A stretch of 64,000 bases of DNA. Source: Robiginitalea aestuariiviva (lineage in GTDB: Bacteria; Bacteroidota; Bacteroidia; Flavobacteriales; Flavobacteriaceae). The position numbers were made by a program, and so were the translations under genes. Of this stretch, positions 35,238-44,588 are shown one piece after another (the stretch's first letter is position 1; each line of letters starts with the position of its first letter). Location: the NCBI RefSeq assembly GCF_029537735.1, contig NZ_JARPUQ010000001.1, forward strand, positions 556,965-620,964, in the 5' to 3' direction. Under the pieces are notes generated by a model. The model did no database searches. It saw only the letters and a list, made by a program, of their open reading frames with translations, and was not told the origin of the DNA.

Positions 35238-35711
35238 ATGACCACTCGAGAATTCTTGCAGGTATTACGCCTGCACCCCGGAAAAAAACTTCAATTCGAA
35301 TACCGGGAGGGGGCACAACTGCGCCCGGATTACCATATCACCGAAGTCAAGAACGTGCTCATCAACGCCACAGATTGCGGCGGGCGATCCGACCAGTGGG
35401 AAGAAACCGTGATCCAGTTGTGGGAAGCCCCACAACCCGAACCGGACCACGGCCCCATCACCACGGAAAAAGCCCTGGCCATCCTGGAGCGCGTAAACCA
35501 AAGCCAACGGCTGATGGCGCAGAGCCTGCTGAAATTCGAATACGGCAATGCCGGGTTCCACACGGCCCAACTGCATGTGGGACCCGTATCGGTAACGGAC
35601 AACACCCTGCTGATCGGCTTACAGCCGGAAGCCACCCAGTGCAAGGCACAGGACCTTTGCGGCGTAGTCCCGGAAACCGAAGGCTGCAGCCCGGGCAGCG
35701 GTTGCTGCTAA
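35238..35711 (+). CDS. DUF6428-family protein
   Basis: A 157-residue protein matching DUF6428 (FEYREGAQLRPDYHITEVKN; DCGGRSDQWEETVIQLWE), a family often located beside arsR and arsC in Bacteroidota. The C-terminus is Cys-rich, with six Cys in its last ~30 residues (QCKAQDLCG ... GCSPGSGCC), suggesting metal or arsenite binding; that is inference. It is 15 bases after arsR and 4 bases before the acetyltransferase gene. Confidence 0.83.
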   Translation: MTTREFLQVLRLHPGKKLQFEYREGAQLRPDYHITEVKNVLINATDCGGRSDQWEETVIQLWEAPQPEPDHGPITTEKALAILERVNQSQRLMAQSLLKFEYGNAGFHTAQLHVGPVSVTDNTLLIGLQPEATQCKAQDLCGVVPETEGCSPGSGCC

Positions 35712-35715
35712 ACCT

Positions 35716-36210
35716 ATGGCCATGGAGATCCGACCTATGCTAGCTACAGACTGGCCCGAAGTGGCCCGGATTTACCGGGAAGGCATCGCCACGGGATTTG
35801 CCACCTTCGAAACCGAAGCCCCGCAGTACGAGGCCTGGAACCGGGCCCACCTGCCCGAATGCCGCCTTGTGGCCGAACAGAAGGGTTCCGTACTGGGGTG
35901 GGCAGCCCTTTCCCCCGTATCCGGGCGATGTGTATATGGGGGGGTGGCCGAAGTCAGTATCTATATCGGGGACGGAAACCGCGGCAAAGGTATCGGGATG
36001 CGCCTGATGGAACACCTGATCCGGGAAAGCGAGGCAGCCGGCCTCTGGACCCTCCAATCCGGGATTTTCCCGGAAAATGAAGCCAGTATCCGCCTGCACG
36101 AAAAGGCAGGGTTCCGGCGCCTGGGTTATCGGGAAAAAGTAGCTTTGCACCAGGGGGTATGGAAAGACAATGTCCTTTTTGAACGCCGCAGCCCCACGGT
36201 TGGACTTTAA
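35716..36210 (+). CDS. arsN: GNAT acetyltransferase, ArsN/phosphinothricin-type
   Basis: A 164-residue GNAT protein. ARIYREGIATGFATFETEAP, VLGWAALSPVSGRCVYGGVA and SGIFPENEASIRLHEKAGFR are the features of phosphinothricin/arsinothricin N-acetyltransferases; NRGKGIGMRLM is the acetyl-CoA loop. In the ars context it is likely the ArsN type, which inactivates arsinothricin by N-acetylation (family knowledge); the substrate here is inferred. Alternative ATG at 35722. Confidence 0.88.
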   Translation: MAMEIRPMLATDWPEVARIYREGIATGFATFETEAPQYEAWNRAHLPECRLVAEQKGSVLGWAALSPVSGRCVYGGVAEVSIYIGDGNRGKGIGMRLMEHLIRESEAAGLWTLQSGIFPENEASIRLHEKAGFRRLGYREKVALHQGVWKDNVLFERRSPTVGL

Positions 36211-36228
36211 TCCAATAAAGAAAAAAAC

Positions 36229-36654
36229 ATGAAGAATATTTTAGTGCTGTGTACCGGAAATTCCTGCCGCAGCCAGATGGCCCATGGTTACCTGAAGGCC
36301 CTGCAGGCCAGCCCTGTGGCAAATGTGTACAGCGCCGGCATCGAAACCCACGGCCTGAATCCGGATGCTGTGGCCATCATGGCCGAGGACGGGGTGGATA
36401 TATCCGCCCATACCTCCAACCATGTAGACGAATACCAGGGCATAGCCTGGGATTACATCATCACGGTTTGTGACCACGCTTACGAAAATTGCCCGTATAT
36501 CCCGGCCCCCGGGGCCAGGAGGCTGCATCACAATTTTATGGATCCGTCTAAAGTGGAGGGCACTCCGGAAGAGCGGCACCAGGCCTTCCTGGAGGCCCGA
36601 AACCAAATCCGGGATTACTGTAAGGATTTCCTGGAGCGCGAGTTTAAGGGCTAA
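36229..36654 (+). CDS. arsC: Arsenate reductase, thioredoxin-coupled LMW-phosphatase type
   Basis: A 141-residue protein. The P-loop CTGNSCRS (Cys8 to Arg14, CX5R) is followed by the redox pair Cys81 and Cys88 (TVCDHAYENCP), as in the S. aureus pI258 ArsC type. It reduces arsenate to arsenite using thioredoxin. It ends the ars operon and overlaps the convergent olsF stop by 4 bases. No arsB or acr3 efflux gene lies in the window. Confidence 0.94.
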   Translation: MKNILVLCTGNSCRSQMAHGYLKALQASPVANVYSAGIETHGLNPDAVAIMAEDGVDISAHTSNHVDEYQGIAWDYIITVCDHAYENCPYIPAPGARRLHHNFMDPSKVEGTPEERHQAFLEARNQIRDYCKDFLEREFKG

Positions 36655-38462
36655 TCCCCGTTCTGGCCTTCCGCAAGTTTGCGTTCCAGTTCGGCCTGGA
36701 ACTCCTCCATTACCGGCCGCACGGTATCCTCCGGCAGGTCGGCTATGCGGATATACATCAGGCCGTCCACGGAGTTGTTAAAAAGGGGGTCCACGTTAAA
36801 AGCCACAACCTTCGCATTCTGTTTGATGTACTTTTTGATCAGGACTGGCAGGCGCAGGCTGCCGGGTTCCACCTCCGAGATCAGGCGGTCGAATTTATTG
36901 AGGTCCGCTTCGGTTTCGTCGAAGACAAACTCCTTATCCGCATCATTGAGTTTAACCTTGAATTCCTTTTTGGGACGGATGTACTGGGCCACATAGGGGT
37001 CCCAGTAATTAGACTTCATAAACTCGATCATCAGCGATTTGGAGAAATTGGAAAACTGGTTGCTGATGCTCACCCCCCCAATCAGGTATTTGTGCTGGGG
37101 AAAGCGCAGGGTGGTATGCACAATCCCTTTCCAGAGCAGGAAAAGGGGCATGGGCTTCTGCTGGTATTCCTCCACGATGTAAGCGCGCCCCATTTCGATG
37201 GATTGTTGCATCATCCCGTATAATTCGGGTTCAAAGCGGAACAGGTCCTGCAGGTAAAACCCATCTATACCAAAGTTCTCAAATATTTCTGCCCCCATCC
37301 CCATGCGGTAGGCCCCGACAATTTTCTTTTCCTGCCCGTCCCACAAAAAGAGGTGATGGTAGTAGTCGTCAAACCGGTCCAGGTCTATGGACTTGTTGGT
37401 GCCCTCACCTATGGCGCGAAAGGTGGTTTCCCGTTGCCGTCCGATTTCCTGCAGGATAAAGGGCATATCTTTTTTCTGGGCCAGGAAAACTTCATAATTC
37501 TTGCTCTGCAGCAGTCGGCAATCCTTCTCCCTCAGCTTCCCGATTTCCCCTTCTATGACCTCCGTGCGCACGGCCGAGGCAATGCGCCTGGGGGGCTTGG
37601 GTATTTTGATGGAACTCGGAATCTGGTCAATTAGCCGTTCCTTTTCATAGGGATTGGCCAGCAGGTAAGTCTTCCGCCGGAGCAGGTCTGCATATTCCTC
37701 CAGGGTTTCCTGTTCCTTCTGGGCCGCCACCCCAATTGGCTGACCAATACGCACCTTGATGGGGCGGTTGCGCTGGGTTACCAGTTCTGTAGGCAAACGG
37801 GCGGTACGGAACTTTTCGTCTATACGGGATAGCTGGTAGAACAACCGGCTATTGCGGGCGTGAAAATACACCGGGACCACCGGGACCTCTGCCTTGCGGA
37901 TCAGTTTCAGGGCGCCATCCTCCCACGGGCGGTCCACAAAATGGTGGCCTTCCCGGTAGGTAGAGACTTCCCCGGCAGGGAAAATCCCAAGGGGGTGGCC
38001 ACTCCTTAAATGTTCCAGTGCCTGCTTGACCCCGGCAATGGAGCTCTTGGCATCCTGCCGGTCCTCAAAGGGATTCACCGGCATGATATAGGGTGCCAGA
38101 GGGGCAATGCGCTGCAGCAAAAAATTGGCTATGATTTTGTAATCTGCCCGGTGGGCCAGCAACAGCTTCAGCAACAACACCCCGTCAATCCCACCCAGCG
38201 GATGGTTGCTGATGGTGATAAAAGGGCCTTCCTTGGGCAGGCGTTTAAAGTCTTCCTCCGGAATCTCGAAGTCGATTTCGTAGTGTTCCAGGATGCGTTC
38301 CAGAAGCTCCGGGCCGGACAGGTCCTGGTGTTTTTTGTAAAACCGGTTCAGGTTGCTGATGCGGGTCAGGCGCATCAGGATCCAGGCCATAAAGGTTCCC
38401 AGAAACCCATAGCGGTCCAGATGGATGGCCTGCGCCACTTCCCGTGCCGTAACTAAACTCAT
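36651..38462 (-). CDS. olsF: Bifunctional aminolipid (ornithine/glycine-lipid) synthase, OlsF-like
   Basis: A 603-residue fusion. The N-terminal half is a PlsC/OlsA-type O-acyltransferase with ISNHPLGGIDG (His87 to Asp93) and GIFPAGEVSTYR. The C-terminal half (from ~residue 300) is a GNAT-like OlsB-type N-acyltransferase (QEIGRQRETTFRAIGEGTNKS, KKIVGAYRMGMG). In Flavobacterium such fusions (OlsF) acylate ornithine, and related Bacteroides proteins make glycine lipids; substrate choice here is not determined. The product is probably membrane associated. It is convergent with arsC. Confidence 0.88.
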   Translation of the reverse strand: MSLVTAREVAQAIHLDRYGFLGTFMAWILMRLTRISNLNRFYKKHQDLSGPELLERILEHYEIDFEIPEEDFKRLPKEGPFITISNHPLGGIDGVLLLKLLLAHRADYKIIANFLLQRIAPLAPYIMPVNPFEDRQDAKSSIAGVKQALEHLRSGHPLGIFPAGEVSTYREGHHFVDRPWEDGALKLIRKAEVPVVPVYFHARNSRLFYQLSRIDEKFRTARLPTELVTQRNRPIKVRIGQPIGVAAQKEQETLEEYADLLRRKTYLLANPYEKERLIDQIPSSIKIPKPPRRIASAVRTEVIEGEIGKLREKDCRLLQSKNYEVFLAQKKDMPFILQEIGRQRETTFRAIGEGTNKSIDLDRFDDYYHHLFLWDGQEKKIVGAYRMGMGAEIFENFGIDGFYLQDLFRFEPELYGMMQQSIEMGRAYIVEEYQQKPMPLFLLWKGIVHTTLRFPQHKYLIGGVSISNQFSNFSKSLMIEFMKSNYWDPYVAQYIRPKKEFKVKLNDADKEFVFDETEADLNKFDRLISEVEPGSLRLPVLIKKYIKQNAKVVAFNVDPLFNNSVDGLMYIRIADLPEDTVRPVMEEFQAELERKLAEGQNGD

Positions 38463-38541
38463 AACGGAACTTCTGTGGTGTTAAAGATAGAAAAATGGGC
38501 ACTCCTCCGGGGGAATCGCGGAATTTTTTGGTGCAGTAGGA

Positions 38542-39792
38542 TTATTTGACCACCAGCTGAACAGTTTCCTTCCCGCGCTGTTCCAGCAACACTTCCCGAC
38601 CATTTTGCAGGGACTGTATGGCCTGCTGGTCAAAATGGCGTACGGTGTAGAGAGATACCCCGGTGTGGTGCACCACCTTAAAACGCCCGCGCAACTGGGC
38701 CAGTAGTTCCTCCAGCCTCCCGTATTTATCGTCAAAGCAAACCGAGAAACTGATGGCAGAATTCTGGATCAGGTCTACCTTCATCCGGTGGGCATGCAGC
38801 AATTTGAACAGGTCACTGATGTTATCTTCCACAATGAAGGAAAAATCCAGGGATGAGAGTTTCATCAGCACCTGGTCTTTCTTCAGGATAAAGCAAGGGA
38901 TTTCCGGCGATATCCCTTTGCCTTTCCCCACCACCGTACCGGGGTCGGCCGGGTTCAGGAAAGACTTTACATGGAGGGGGATTTCCTTGCGCTGCAGGGG
39001 CTGCAGGGTTTTGGGGTGGATTACCGATGCCCCGTAAAAAGCCAGTTCAATTGCCTCCCGGTACGAGATGTGATGCAAGAGGCTGGCCTGGTCAAAATAG
39101 CGCGGATCTGCATTGAGCACCCCGGGAACATCTTTCCAGATGGTCACCGATTCCGCATTTAGGCAATAGGCGATAATGGCCGCGGTGTAATCTGAGCCTT
39201 CCCGCCCCAGGGTGGTTGTGAAATTGTTTTCGTCACTACCCAGGAACCCCTGGGTGATGAAGAGTTCGCGCGTCCCGGCCAGCTCCGATATGGCCTCCTG
39301 GGTCCGGTCCCAGTCTACATTCCCATCCCGGTAATTCGCATCGGTCTTGATATATTCTCGAATATCCAGCCAGGTATTGGACAAACCCTCGGCTTTCAGG
39401 TAAGCACTAACAATGGCCGTGGAAAGAAGTTCTCCATAGCCTACCACCTGGTCATAGACAAAACTGTATTTGGGGGACTTGTTCCAGGCCAGGAACCCGC
39501 GGACCTCGGCAAAAAGGTCCCGAACCCGGGTATAAACCGGATGGGTTGCAGCCGGGAAGAGGTCCCCGAGGATGCGCGTATGAAATTCCTCCACCTGGGC
39601 CAGGGCACCCGAGAGGGCCTCCTTATCCTCAAAATAAGCCCGCACCACGGCTTCCATGGCATTGGTGGTCTTGCCCATGGCAGATACTACCAGGAAGGTT
39701 TGTTCGGTTCCGGTCTCGCGCAGAACCTGTAAAACATTGCGTACGCCTTCGGCATCCTTTACCGATGCACCGCCAAACTTAAATACCCGCAT
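38542..39792 (-). CDS. lysC: Aspartate kinase (monofunctional)
   Basis: A 416-residue protein: FKFGGASVKDAEGVRNV (nucleotide and aspartate binding), TTLGREGSDYTAAI, and a C-terminal ACT pair (from ~residue 300, LSSLDFSFIVEDNISDLFKLL). It phosphorylates aspartate as the first step toward Lys, Thr and Met. It overlaps the GNAT gene upstream by 14 bases, so the two are translated together. Confidence 0.96.
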   Translation of the reverse strand: MRVFKFGGASVKDAEGVRNVLQVLRETGTEQTFLVVSAMGKTTNAMEAVVRAYFEDKEALSGALAQVEEFHTRILGDLFPAATHPVYTRVRDLFAEVRGFLAWNKSPKYSFVYDQVVGYGELLSTAIVSAYLKAEGLSNTWLDIREYIKTDANYRDGNVDWDRTQEAISELAGTRELFITQGFLGSDENNFTTTLGREGSDYTAAIIAYCLNAESVTIWKDVPGVLNADPRYFDQASLLHHISYREAIELAFYGASVIHPKTLQPLQRKEIPLHVKSFLNPADPGTVVGKGKGISPEIPCFILKKDQVLMKLSSLDFSFIVEDNISDLFKLLHAHRMKVDLIQNSAISFSVCFDDKYGRLEELLAQLRGRFKVVHHTGVSLYTVRHFDQQAIQSLQNGREVLLEQRGKETVQLVVK

Positions 39793-40267
39793 AGGTCTTC
39801 AGATATTGGTCGATCCCTTCCCGGTCCAGCTGTACCACATCCCAGTCCCTCAGGATTCGCGCGCCCCGGGACTTGTAGAAACGGATGGCCGGTTCGTTCC
39901 AGTCCAGTACCTCCCAGCTTACCCTGCCGGCCCCGGTGTGCTGTGCATGCCGGATCACCTCGGTAAGGAGGGCGCTGCCAATTCCGGAGCCACGGGCAGG
40001 TTCGGTCACGATCAGGTCTTCCAGGTGTAGGGCAGGACCTTTCCAGGTAGAATACCGGGGGTAAACCAGGGCCATCCCGTCCACACCCATCCCGCTATCC
40101 GCCACAAAGCACTGGAATTTGGGATTGGGGCCAAACCCATCTTCCCGGAGTTGCTCCACGGTCACTTCCACCGCGTCAGGCTCCTTCTCATAGATGGCCA
40201 GTTCGGTTATCAACCGGTGAACGGCCGGCATATCGGCTTCGCGGGCAGGTCGGATCGTATAATTCAT
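39779..40267 (-). CDS. GNAT-family N-acetyltransferase
   Basis: A 162-residue single GNAT domain. It begins YTIRPAREADMPAVHRLITE, has LHLEDLIVTEPARGSGIGSAL as the acetyl-CoA motif, and ends VSWEVLDWNEPAIRFYKSRGA. It resembles the diamine/thialysine acetyltransferase group. The substrate is unknown; the 14-base overlap with lysC suggests a link to amino acid metabolism, which is inference. Confidence 0.9.
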   Translation of the reverse strand: MNYTIRPAREADMPAVHRLITELAIYEKEPDAVEVTVEQLREDGFGPNPKFQCFVADSGMGVDGMALVYPRYSTWKGPALHLEDLIVTEPARGSGIGSALLTEVIRHAQHTGAGRVSWEVLDWNEPAIRFYKSRGARILRDWDVVQLDREGIDQYLKTYAGI

Positions 40268-40382
40268 AATTGTTGCAAATAAAACATAAAGTTATATATC
40301 TTCATTTTCTTCGGGCTACGAAAACGTTATAGTTTCACAAAATAAGCGATATTTGTGGCCAGAAACACCTAACCCACCCGCT

Positions 40383-41390
40383 ATGCAGTGGAAATCGAAG
40401 ACCCTGGGCGAATTTATCATCGAAAACCAGGCCGAATTCCAGTATTCCACCGGAGAACTCTCCAAGCTCATCAATGCCATCCGCCTGGCCGCAAAGGTAG
40501 TTAACCACGAGGTAAACAAGGCCGGCCTGATCGATATCCTGGGTGCCGCCGGGGAAACCAACGTGCAGGGGGAAAGCCAGCAGAAACTGGATGTCCTGGC
40601 CAATGAAAAATTTATCCAGGCGCTCCGGAACCGGGAAATCGTATGCGGCATTGCCTCGGAGGAGGAGGAAGACTTTATTGCCATCAATTCCCAGGACGAT
40701 AACCACCAGAACAAATACGTAGTGCTGATCGACCCCCTGGACGGCTCCTCCAACATTGATGTGAATGTCTCCGTGGGCACCATCTTCTCCGTGTACCGGC
40801 GGGTAACGCCCCAGGGCAGCCCGGTAACCCTGCGGGATTTCCTGCAGCCGGGGGTGAACCAGGTGGCCGCCGGGTATATCATCTACGGCACCTCCACCAT
40901 GCTGGTGTATACTACCGGGCACGGGGTCAACGGCTTTACCCTGAACCCCGCCATCGGCACCTTCTACCTGTCTCACCCGAACATGCAATTCCCCGAAACG
41001 GGACGCATCTATTCAGTCAATGAGGGGAACTATATTCACTTTCCCCAGGGGGTCAAGGATTATATCAAATATTGCCAGATGGAAGAAGGCGACCGCCCCT
41101 ATACCTCAAGGTATATAGGCTCCCTGGTGTCGGACTTTCACCGGAATATGATCAAGGGCGGGATATATCTGTATCCCAAGAGCAGCATCAACAATAACGG
41201 CAAACTCCGGCTGCTGTACGAATGCAACCCGATGGCGTTCCTGGCCGAACAGGCCGGGGGCAAGGCGTCGGACGGGTACCAGCGGATCATGGAAATCCAG
41301 CCCACCGAATTGCACCAGCGGGTTCCTTTCTTTTGCGGGAGCCGGAAAATGGTAGAAACCGCCGAGGAATTCATGGCCCGAAGGGCCTGA
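40383..41390 (+). CDS. fbp: Fructose-1,6-bisphosphatase, class I
   Basis: About 335 residues from ATG 40383. The metal site [16 protein letters not shown] and EEEED acidic cluster, plus YVGSLV-like [19 protein letters not shown] and [11 protein letters not shown], identify FBPase I. It dephosphorylates fructose 1,6-bisphosphate in gluconeogenesis. It is divergent from the GNAT/lysC operon across 115 bases of AT-rich DNA and ends 3 bases from the convergent TerB-like gene. Confidence 0.97.
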   Translation: MQWKSKTLGEFIIENQAEFQYSTGELSKLINAIRLAAKVVNHEVNKAGLIDILGAAGETNVQGESQQKLDVLANEKFIQALRNREIVCGIASEEEEDFIAINSQDDNHQNKYVVLIDPLDGSSNIDVNVSVGTIFSVYRRVTPQGSPVTLRDFLQPGVNQVAAGYIIYGTSTMLVYTTGHGVNGFTLNPAIGTFYLSHPNMQFPETGRIYSVNEGNYIHFPQGVKDYIKYCQMEEGDRPYTSRYIGSLVSDFHRNMIKGGIYLYPKSSINNNGKLRLLYECNPMAFLAEQAGGKASDGYQRIMEIQPTELHQRVPFFCGSRKMVETAEEFMARRA

Positions 41391-41393
41391 ACC

Positions 41394-41822
41394 TCAGTGT
41401 TCTTTCTGAATCAGGTACAGGTAGTCTTCAAAGGGGATACGCCCGGTAAAGATCGCTACGGACTTGGCGATAACCTCGTCTGCCTTTTTATGGGTGAACC
41501 CGATGCCCAGGGCGTATTTTTTCACCAGCGCCATTTCCTCGTTATCGATCTGGTGGTCCGAGAAAATGATGCGGAAAAAATCGAAGAGGCGTTCGTACCG
41601 CTGTTCCATTTCGAAGGGGGCTTCTATGGGGTACTGGTTCTCCTTTTTCATCACCTCCTTGTACTCCTCGGGGGTTATGTTCAACTTGGAGGCAAACCGG
41701 TCGATCACTTCTTTTTCCGGGGGGGTGATGGCACCGTCCACGGCAGCCAGGGAAGCCAGGGCCGCAAAGTGAGCCAGATTACGCCGTTTTTCGGAGTGGT
41801 TGTACAGATCCAGGATGGGCAT
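41394..41822 (-). CDS. TerB-like protein
   Basis: A 142-residue all-helical protein. LASLAAVDGAITPPEKEVIDRFASKLNI and FRIIFSDHQIDNEEMALVKKYAL give two paired acidic motifs of the TerB fold, which binds metal. No tellurite-resistance partners (TerC, TerD) are nearby, so the role is probably general stress or metal related. It converges with fbp. Confidence 0.87.
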   Translation of the reverse strand: MPILDLYNHSEKRRNLAHFAALASLAAVDGAITPPEKEVIDRFASKLNITPEEYKEVMKKENQYPIEAPFEMEQRYERLFDFFRIIFSDHQIDNEEMALVKKYALGIGFTHKKADEVIAKSVAIFTGRIPFEDYLYLIQKEH

Positions 41823-41956
41823 ATTGTGCGATTGAATTTAGGGCAAATATACCGCTTTGTTCCTTTTTTACCCAGTGGGATACCGCATTTCTTACGCCGT
41901 CTCCAGGGGTCTCTGGCCCTATGGAAAATTGCAGAATTCCGTACCTTCATGCCGCT

Positions 41957-42970
41957 ATGAGAAAGCCCCTCCTGGAATTTACGGACAAAGGGATTTATTG
42001 CGCCAGGGCCGGAGTATACCTGGACCCCTGGAAACCGGTCGAAAAAGCCCTCATAACCCACGGGCATTCGGACCATAGCCGTTGGGGGCATGGCTCTTAC
42101 CTGACCCACCGCCTGAACGTCCCTATTATCCGCCACCGTTTGGGGGAGATTAAAACCCAGGGGGTGGAATGGGGGGAACCTATCCGGATCCGGGGGGTGG
42201 AATTCTGCTTTCACCCGGCCGGGCATATCATTGGCTCCTCCCAGATCCGCGTGGCCTACAAAGGTGAGGTCTGGGTATTTTCCGGAGATTACAAAGCCCA
42301 TGCCGACGGCTTGGCCACCCCTTTTGAACCTGTGCCCTGCCATACCTTTATCACCGAATGCACTTTTGGGCTCCCTGCTTTTTCCTGGCTTCCCCAGGCA
42401 AGGGTTATGGAAGACATCCACGCCTGGTGGGCCCGCAACCGGGAAGCGGGTAAAACCTCGGTACTGTTCGCCTATTCTCTGGGCAAAGCTCAGCGGCTGC
42501 TTGCGGCCCTGGATACCGGGATTGGCCCCATTTACACCCACGGCGCCATCGAAAATATGAACGAGGTGGTACGCACCCTAACCCCCCTGCCTGCAACCCG
42601 ACGGATCACCAGGGAAACCCCGGCCTCGGAAGTTCGTGGCCAATTGGTGCTGGCCCCTCCAAGTGCCCATGGCAGCCCTTGGATCCGGCGCATGGTGCCC
42701 TTTGAAACCGCCACGGCCAGCGGCTGGATGGCTTTTCGCGGTGCCCGCAGGCGACGGGCGGTAGACCGGGGCTTTGTGTTGAGCGATCACTGCGACTGGG
42801 AGGAGTTGCTGGCAAGTATCCGCGCTACGGGGGCGGAAAAAGTGATCTGCACCCATGGATATTCCGATATTTTTTCCCGCTACCTGCGGGAGCAGGGCTA
42901 CGATGCACGCACCGAGCAGACCCAGTACGAAGCGGAAACCCCGGAATCCGAAACCTCACCCGAGGCCTGA
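41957..42970 (+). CDS. Ligase-associated MBL-fold DNA exonuclease
   Basis: About 337 residues from ATG 41957. The metallo-beta-lactamase motif ITHGHSDH (His35, His37, Asp39, His40) is near the N-terminus, with HPAGHIIGSSQ, VFSGDYK and a C-terminal beta-CASP-like region (LSDHCDW, THGYSDIF). The family is the exonuclease of the four-gene bacterial ligase cassette and resembles the Artemis/SNM1 group. It starts the cassette and is 1 base from the ligase gene. Confidence 0.93.
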   Translation: MRKPLLEFTDKGIYCARAGVYLDPWKPVEKALITHGHSDHSRWGHGSYLTHRLNVPIIRHRLGEIKTQGVEWGEPIRIRGVEFCFHPAGHIIGSSQIRVAYKGEVWVFSGDYKAHADGLATPFEPVPCHTFITECTFGLPAFSWLPQARVMEDIHAWWARNREAGKTSVLFAYSLGKAQRLLAALDTGIGPIYTHGAIENMNEVVRTLTPLPATRRITRETPASEVRGQLVLAPPSAHGSPWIRRMVPFETATASGWMAFRGARRRRAVDRGFVLSDHCDWEELLASIRATGAEKVICTHGYSDIFSRYLREQGYDARTEQTQYEAETPESETSPEA

Positions 42971-42971
42971 T

Positions 42972-44588
42972 ATGGAAGCTTTTGCCCATTTGATCCGCAC
43001 CCTGGACAGCACCAACAAGACCAATGTGAAGGTTGCTGCCCTGGCCGCGTATTTCCGGGAAGCCCCGGATCCGGATAAGGTGTGGACCATTGCCATCCTC
43101 TCCCACCGCCGGCCACCGCGGCCTGTAAACACGCGCTTGTTGCGGGAATGGGCTGCAGAAATGGCCGGCATCCCTATGTGGCTCTTTGAAGAGAGTTACC
43201 ACATTGTGGGCGACCTGGCCGAAACCATCGCCCTGGTCCTGCCCCACCCTGAAAATGGAGGTGCCCCCCTGCCTTCCCTGTCCGAATACCTGGAGGACAT
43301 GGTAGGACTCAAGCCCCTAGACGAAGTGGAAAAGAAGGCCTATGTTTGGAAACAGTGGGGACGAATGGATTACTACCAGCGCTTCGTCTTCAACAAATTT
43401 ATTACGGGAGGCTTCCGAATTGGCATCAGCCAGAAACTCATGACCCGGGCCCTGGCGCAGGCCACAGGCGTGGACGAACCCCTGTTGGCCTACCGCCTGA
43501 TGGGCAACTGGGACCCGGCCACCACCGGGTTTGCGGAACTCGTGCTGGAAGCGCGGGATTCCGATCGGGATGCAAGACCCTTTCCATTTTACCTGGCCTA
43601 TGCCCTGCAAGATGGCCCCGAGGCCCTGGGCGACCCGGCCGCCTGGCTCATGGAACACAAATGGGACGGGATACGGGCTCAGGTACTGCTGCGCAACGGG
43701 GAGGTGTATGTCTGGAGCCGGGGGGAGGAACTCGTTACCGATCAGTACCCGGAATTCCAAAGCCTGGTGAACACCGTTCCGGAAGGCACCGTCCTGGATG
43801 GCGAAATACTGCCCTACCCGAAAGGGGAAATCGGCAGTTTCCGGGACCTGCAAAAACGCCTGGGCCGAAAAAGCATAAGCGCCGCCCTGCTTAAAAAAAC
43901 CCCGGTAATCCTCAGGGCCTACGACCTGCTGGAGTGGGAGGGGAAGGACATCCGCCACCTGCCCTTCCGGGAGCGCAGGGCCCTTTTGGACCCCTTGGTT
44001 GCCCCCCTGGCCCCGGACCCGGAAATTCCCCTGGACCTCTCCGTAACAGCAGAGGTAAAGGACTGGAAAGCAGCAGCCTTAGAAAGGGGCCGGGCGCGGG
44101 AACTCCGGTCGGAAGGACTTATGCTGAAACACCGGGATGCCCCCTACGGGGTGGGTCGCAAAAAAGGCGACTGGTGGAAATGGAAGGTGGACCCCTATAC
44201 GGTGGATGCCGTACTCACCTACGCCATGCGGGGTCACGGCCGGCGCAGCAACCTCTTTACGGACTACACCTTTGCCCTTTGGGACCAGAAGGAGGACGGA
44301 AAAAGGGAGCTGGTCACTTTTGCCAAGGCCTATTCCGGCCTGACCGATGCCGAATTCCGGCAGGTGGATGCCTGGATCAAACGCCATACGCTGGAACGTT
44401 TTGGTCCGGTGCGGTCTGTGGAACCGGAACAGGTCTTTGAAATTGCCTTTGAAGGTATTGCGGCTTCCGGCCGGCATAAAAGCGGGGTGGCCACCCGCTT
44501 CCCGAGAATCGTGCGCTGGAGGAAAGATAAACCGGCAGCCGAAGCCGACACCCTGCAAACCCTAAAGCGCTGGATCCCGGAATTGTGA
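42972..44588 (+). CDS. ATP-dependent DNA ligase
   Basis: 538 residues from ATG 42972. An N-terminal DNA-binding domain (1-200) precedes the adenylation domain with Lys230 in MEHKWDGIRAQ; later motifs are LDGEILP, FRDLQKRLGRK and LRSEGLMLKH, then the OB domain (WKWKVDPYTVDAVLTY). It seals DNA nicks using ATP and is an accessory repair ligase alongside the NAD-dependent LigA. It overlaps the helicase start by 4 bases. Confidence 0.95.
   Translation: MEAFAHLIRTLDSTNKTNVKVAALAAYFREAPDPDKVWTIAILSHRRPPRPVNTRLLREWAAEMAGIPMWLFEESYHIVGDLAETIALVLPHPENGGAPLPSLSEYLEDMVGLKPLDEVEKKAYVWKQWGRMDYYQRFVFNKFITGGFRIGISQKLMTRALAQATGVDEPLLAYRLMGNWDPATTGFAELVLEARDSDRDARPFPFYLAYALQDGPEALGDPAAWLMEHKWDGIRAQVLLRNGEVYVWSRGEELVTDQYPEFQSLVNTVPEGTVLDGEILPYPKGEIGSFRDLQKRLGRKSISAALLKKTPVILRAYDLLEWEGKDIRHLPFRERRALLDPLVAPLAPDPEIPLDLSVTAEVKDWKAAALERGRARELRSEGLMLKHRDAPYGVGRKKGDWWKWKVDPYTVDAVLTYAMRGHGRRSNLFTDYTFALWDQKEDGKRELVTFAKAYSGLTDAEFRQVDAWIKRHTLERFGPVRSVEPEQVFEIAFEGIAASGRHKSGVATRFPRIVRWRKDKPAAEADTLQTLKRWIPEL

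Noticed and set aside
41394-41822. A tellurite-resistance operon
   Set aside because: Only a TerB-like gene is present; no TerC, TerD or TerZ partners are nearby.
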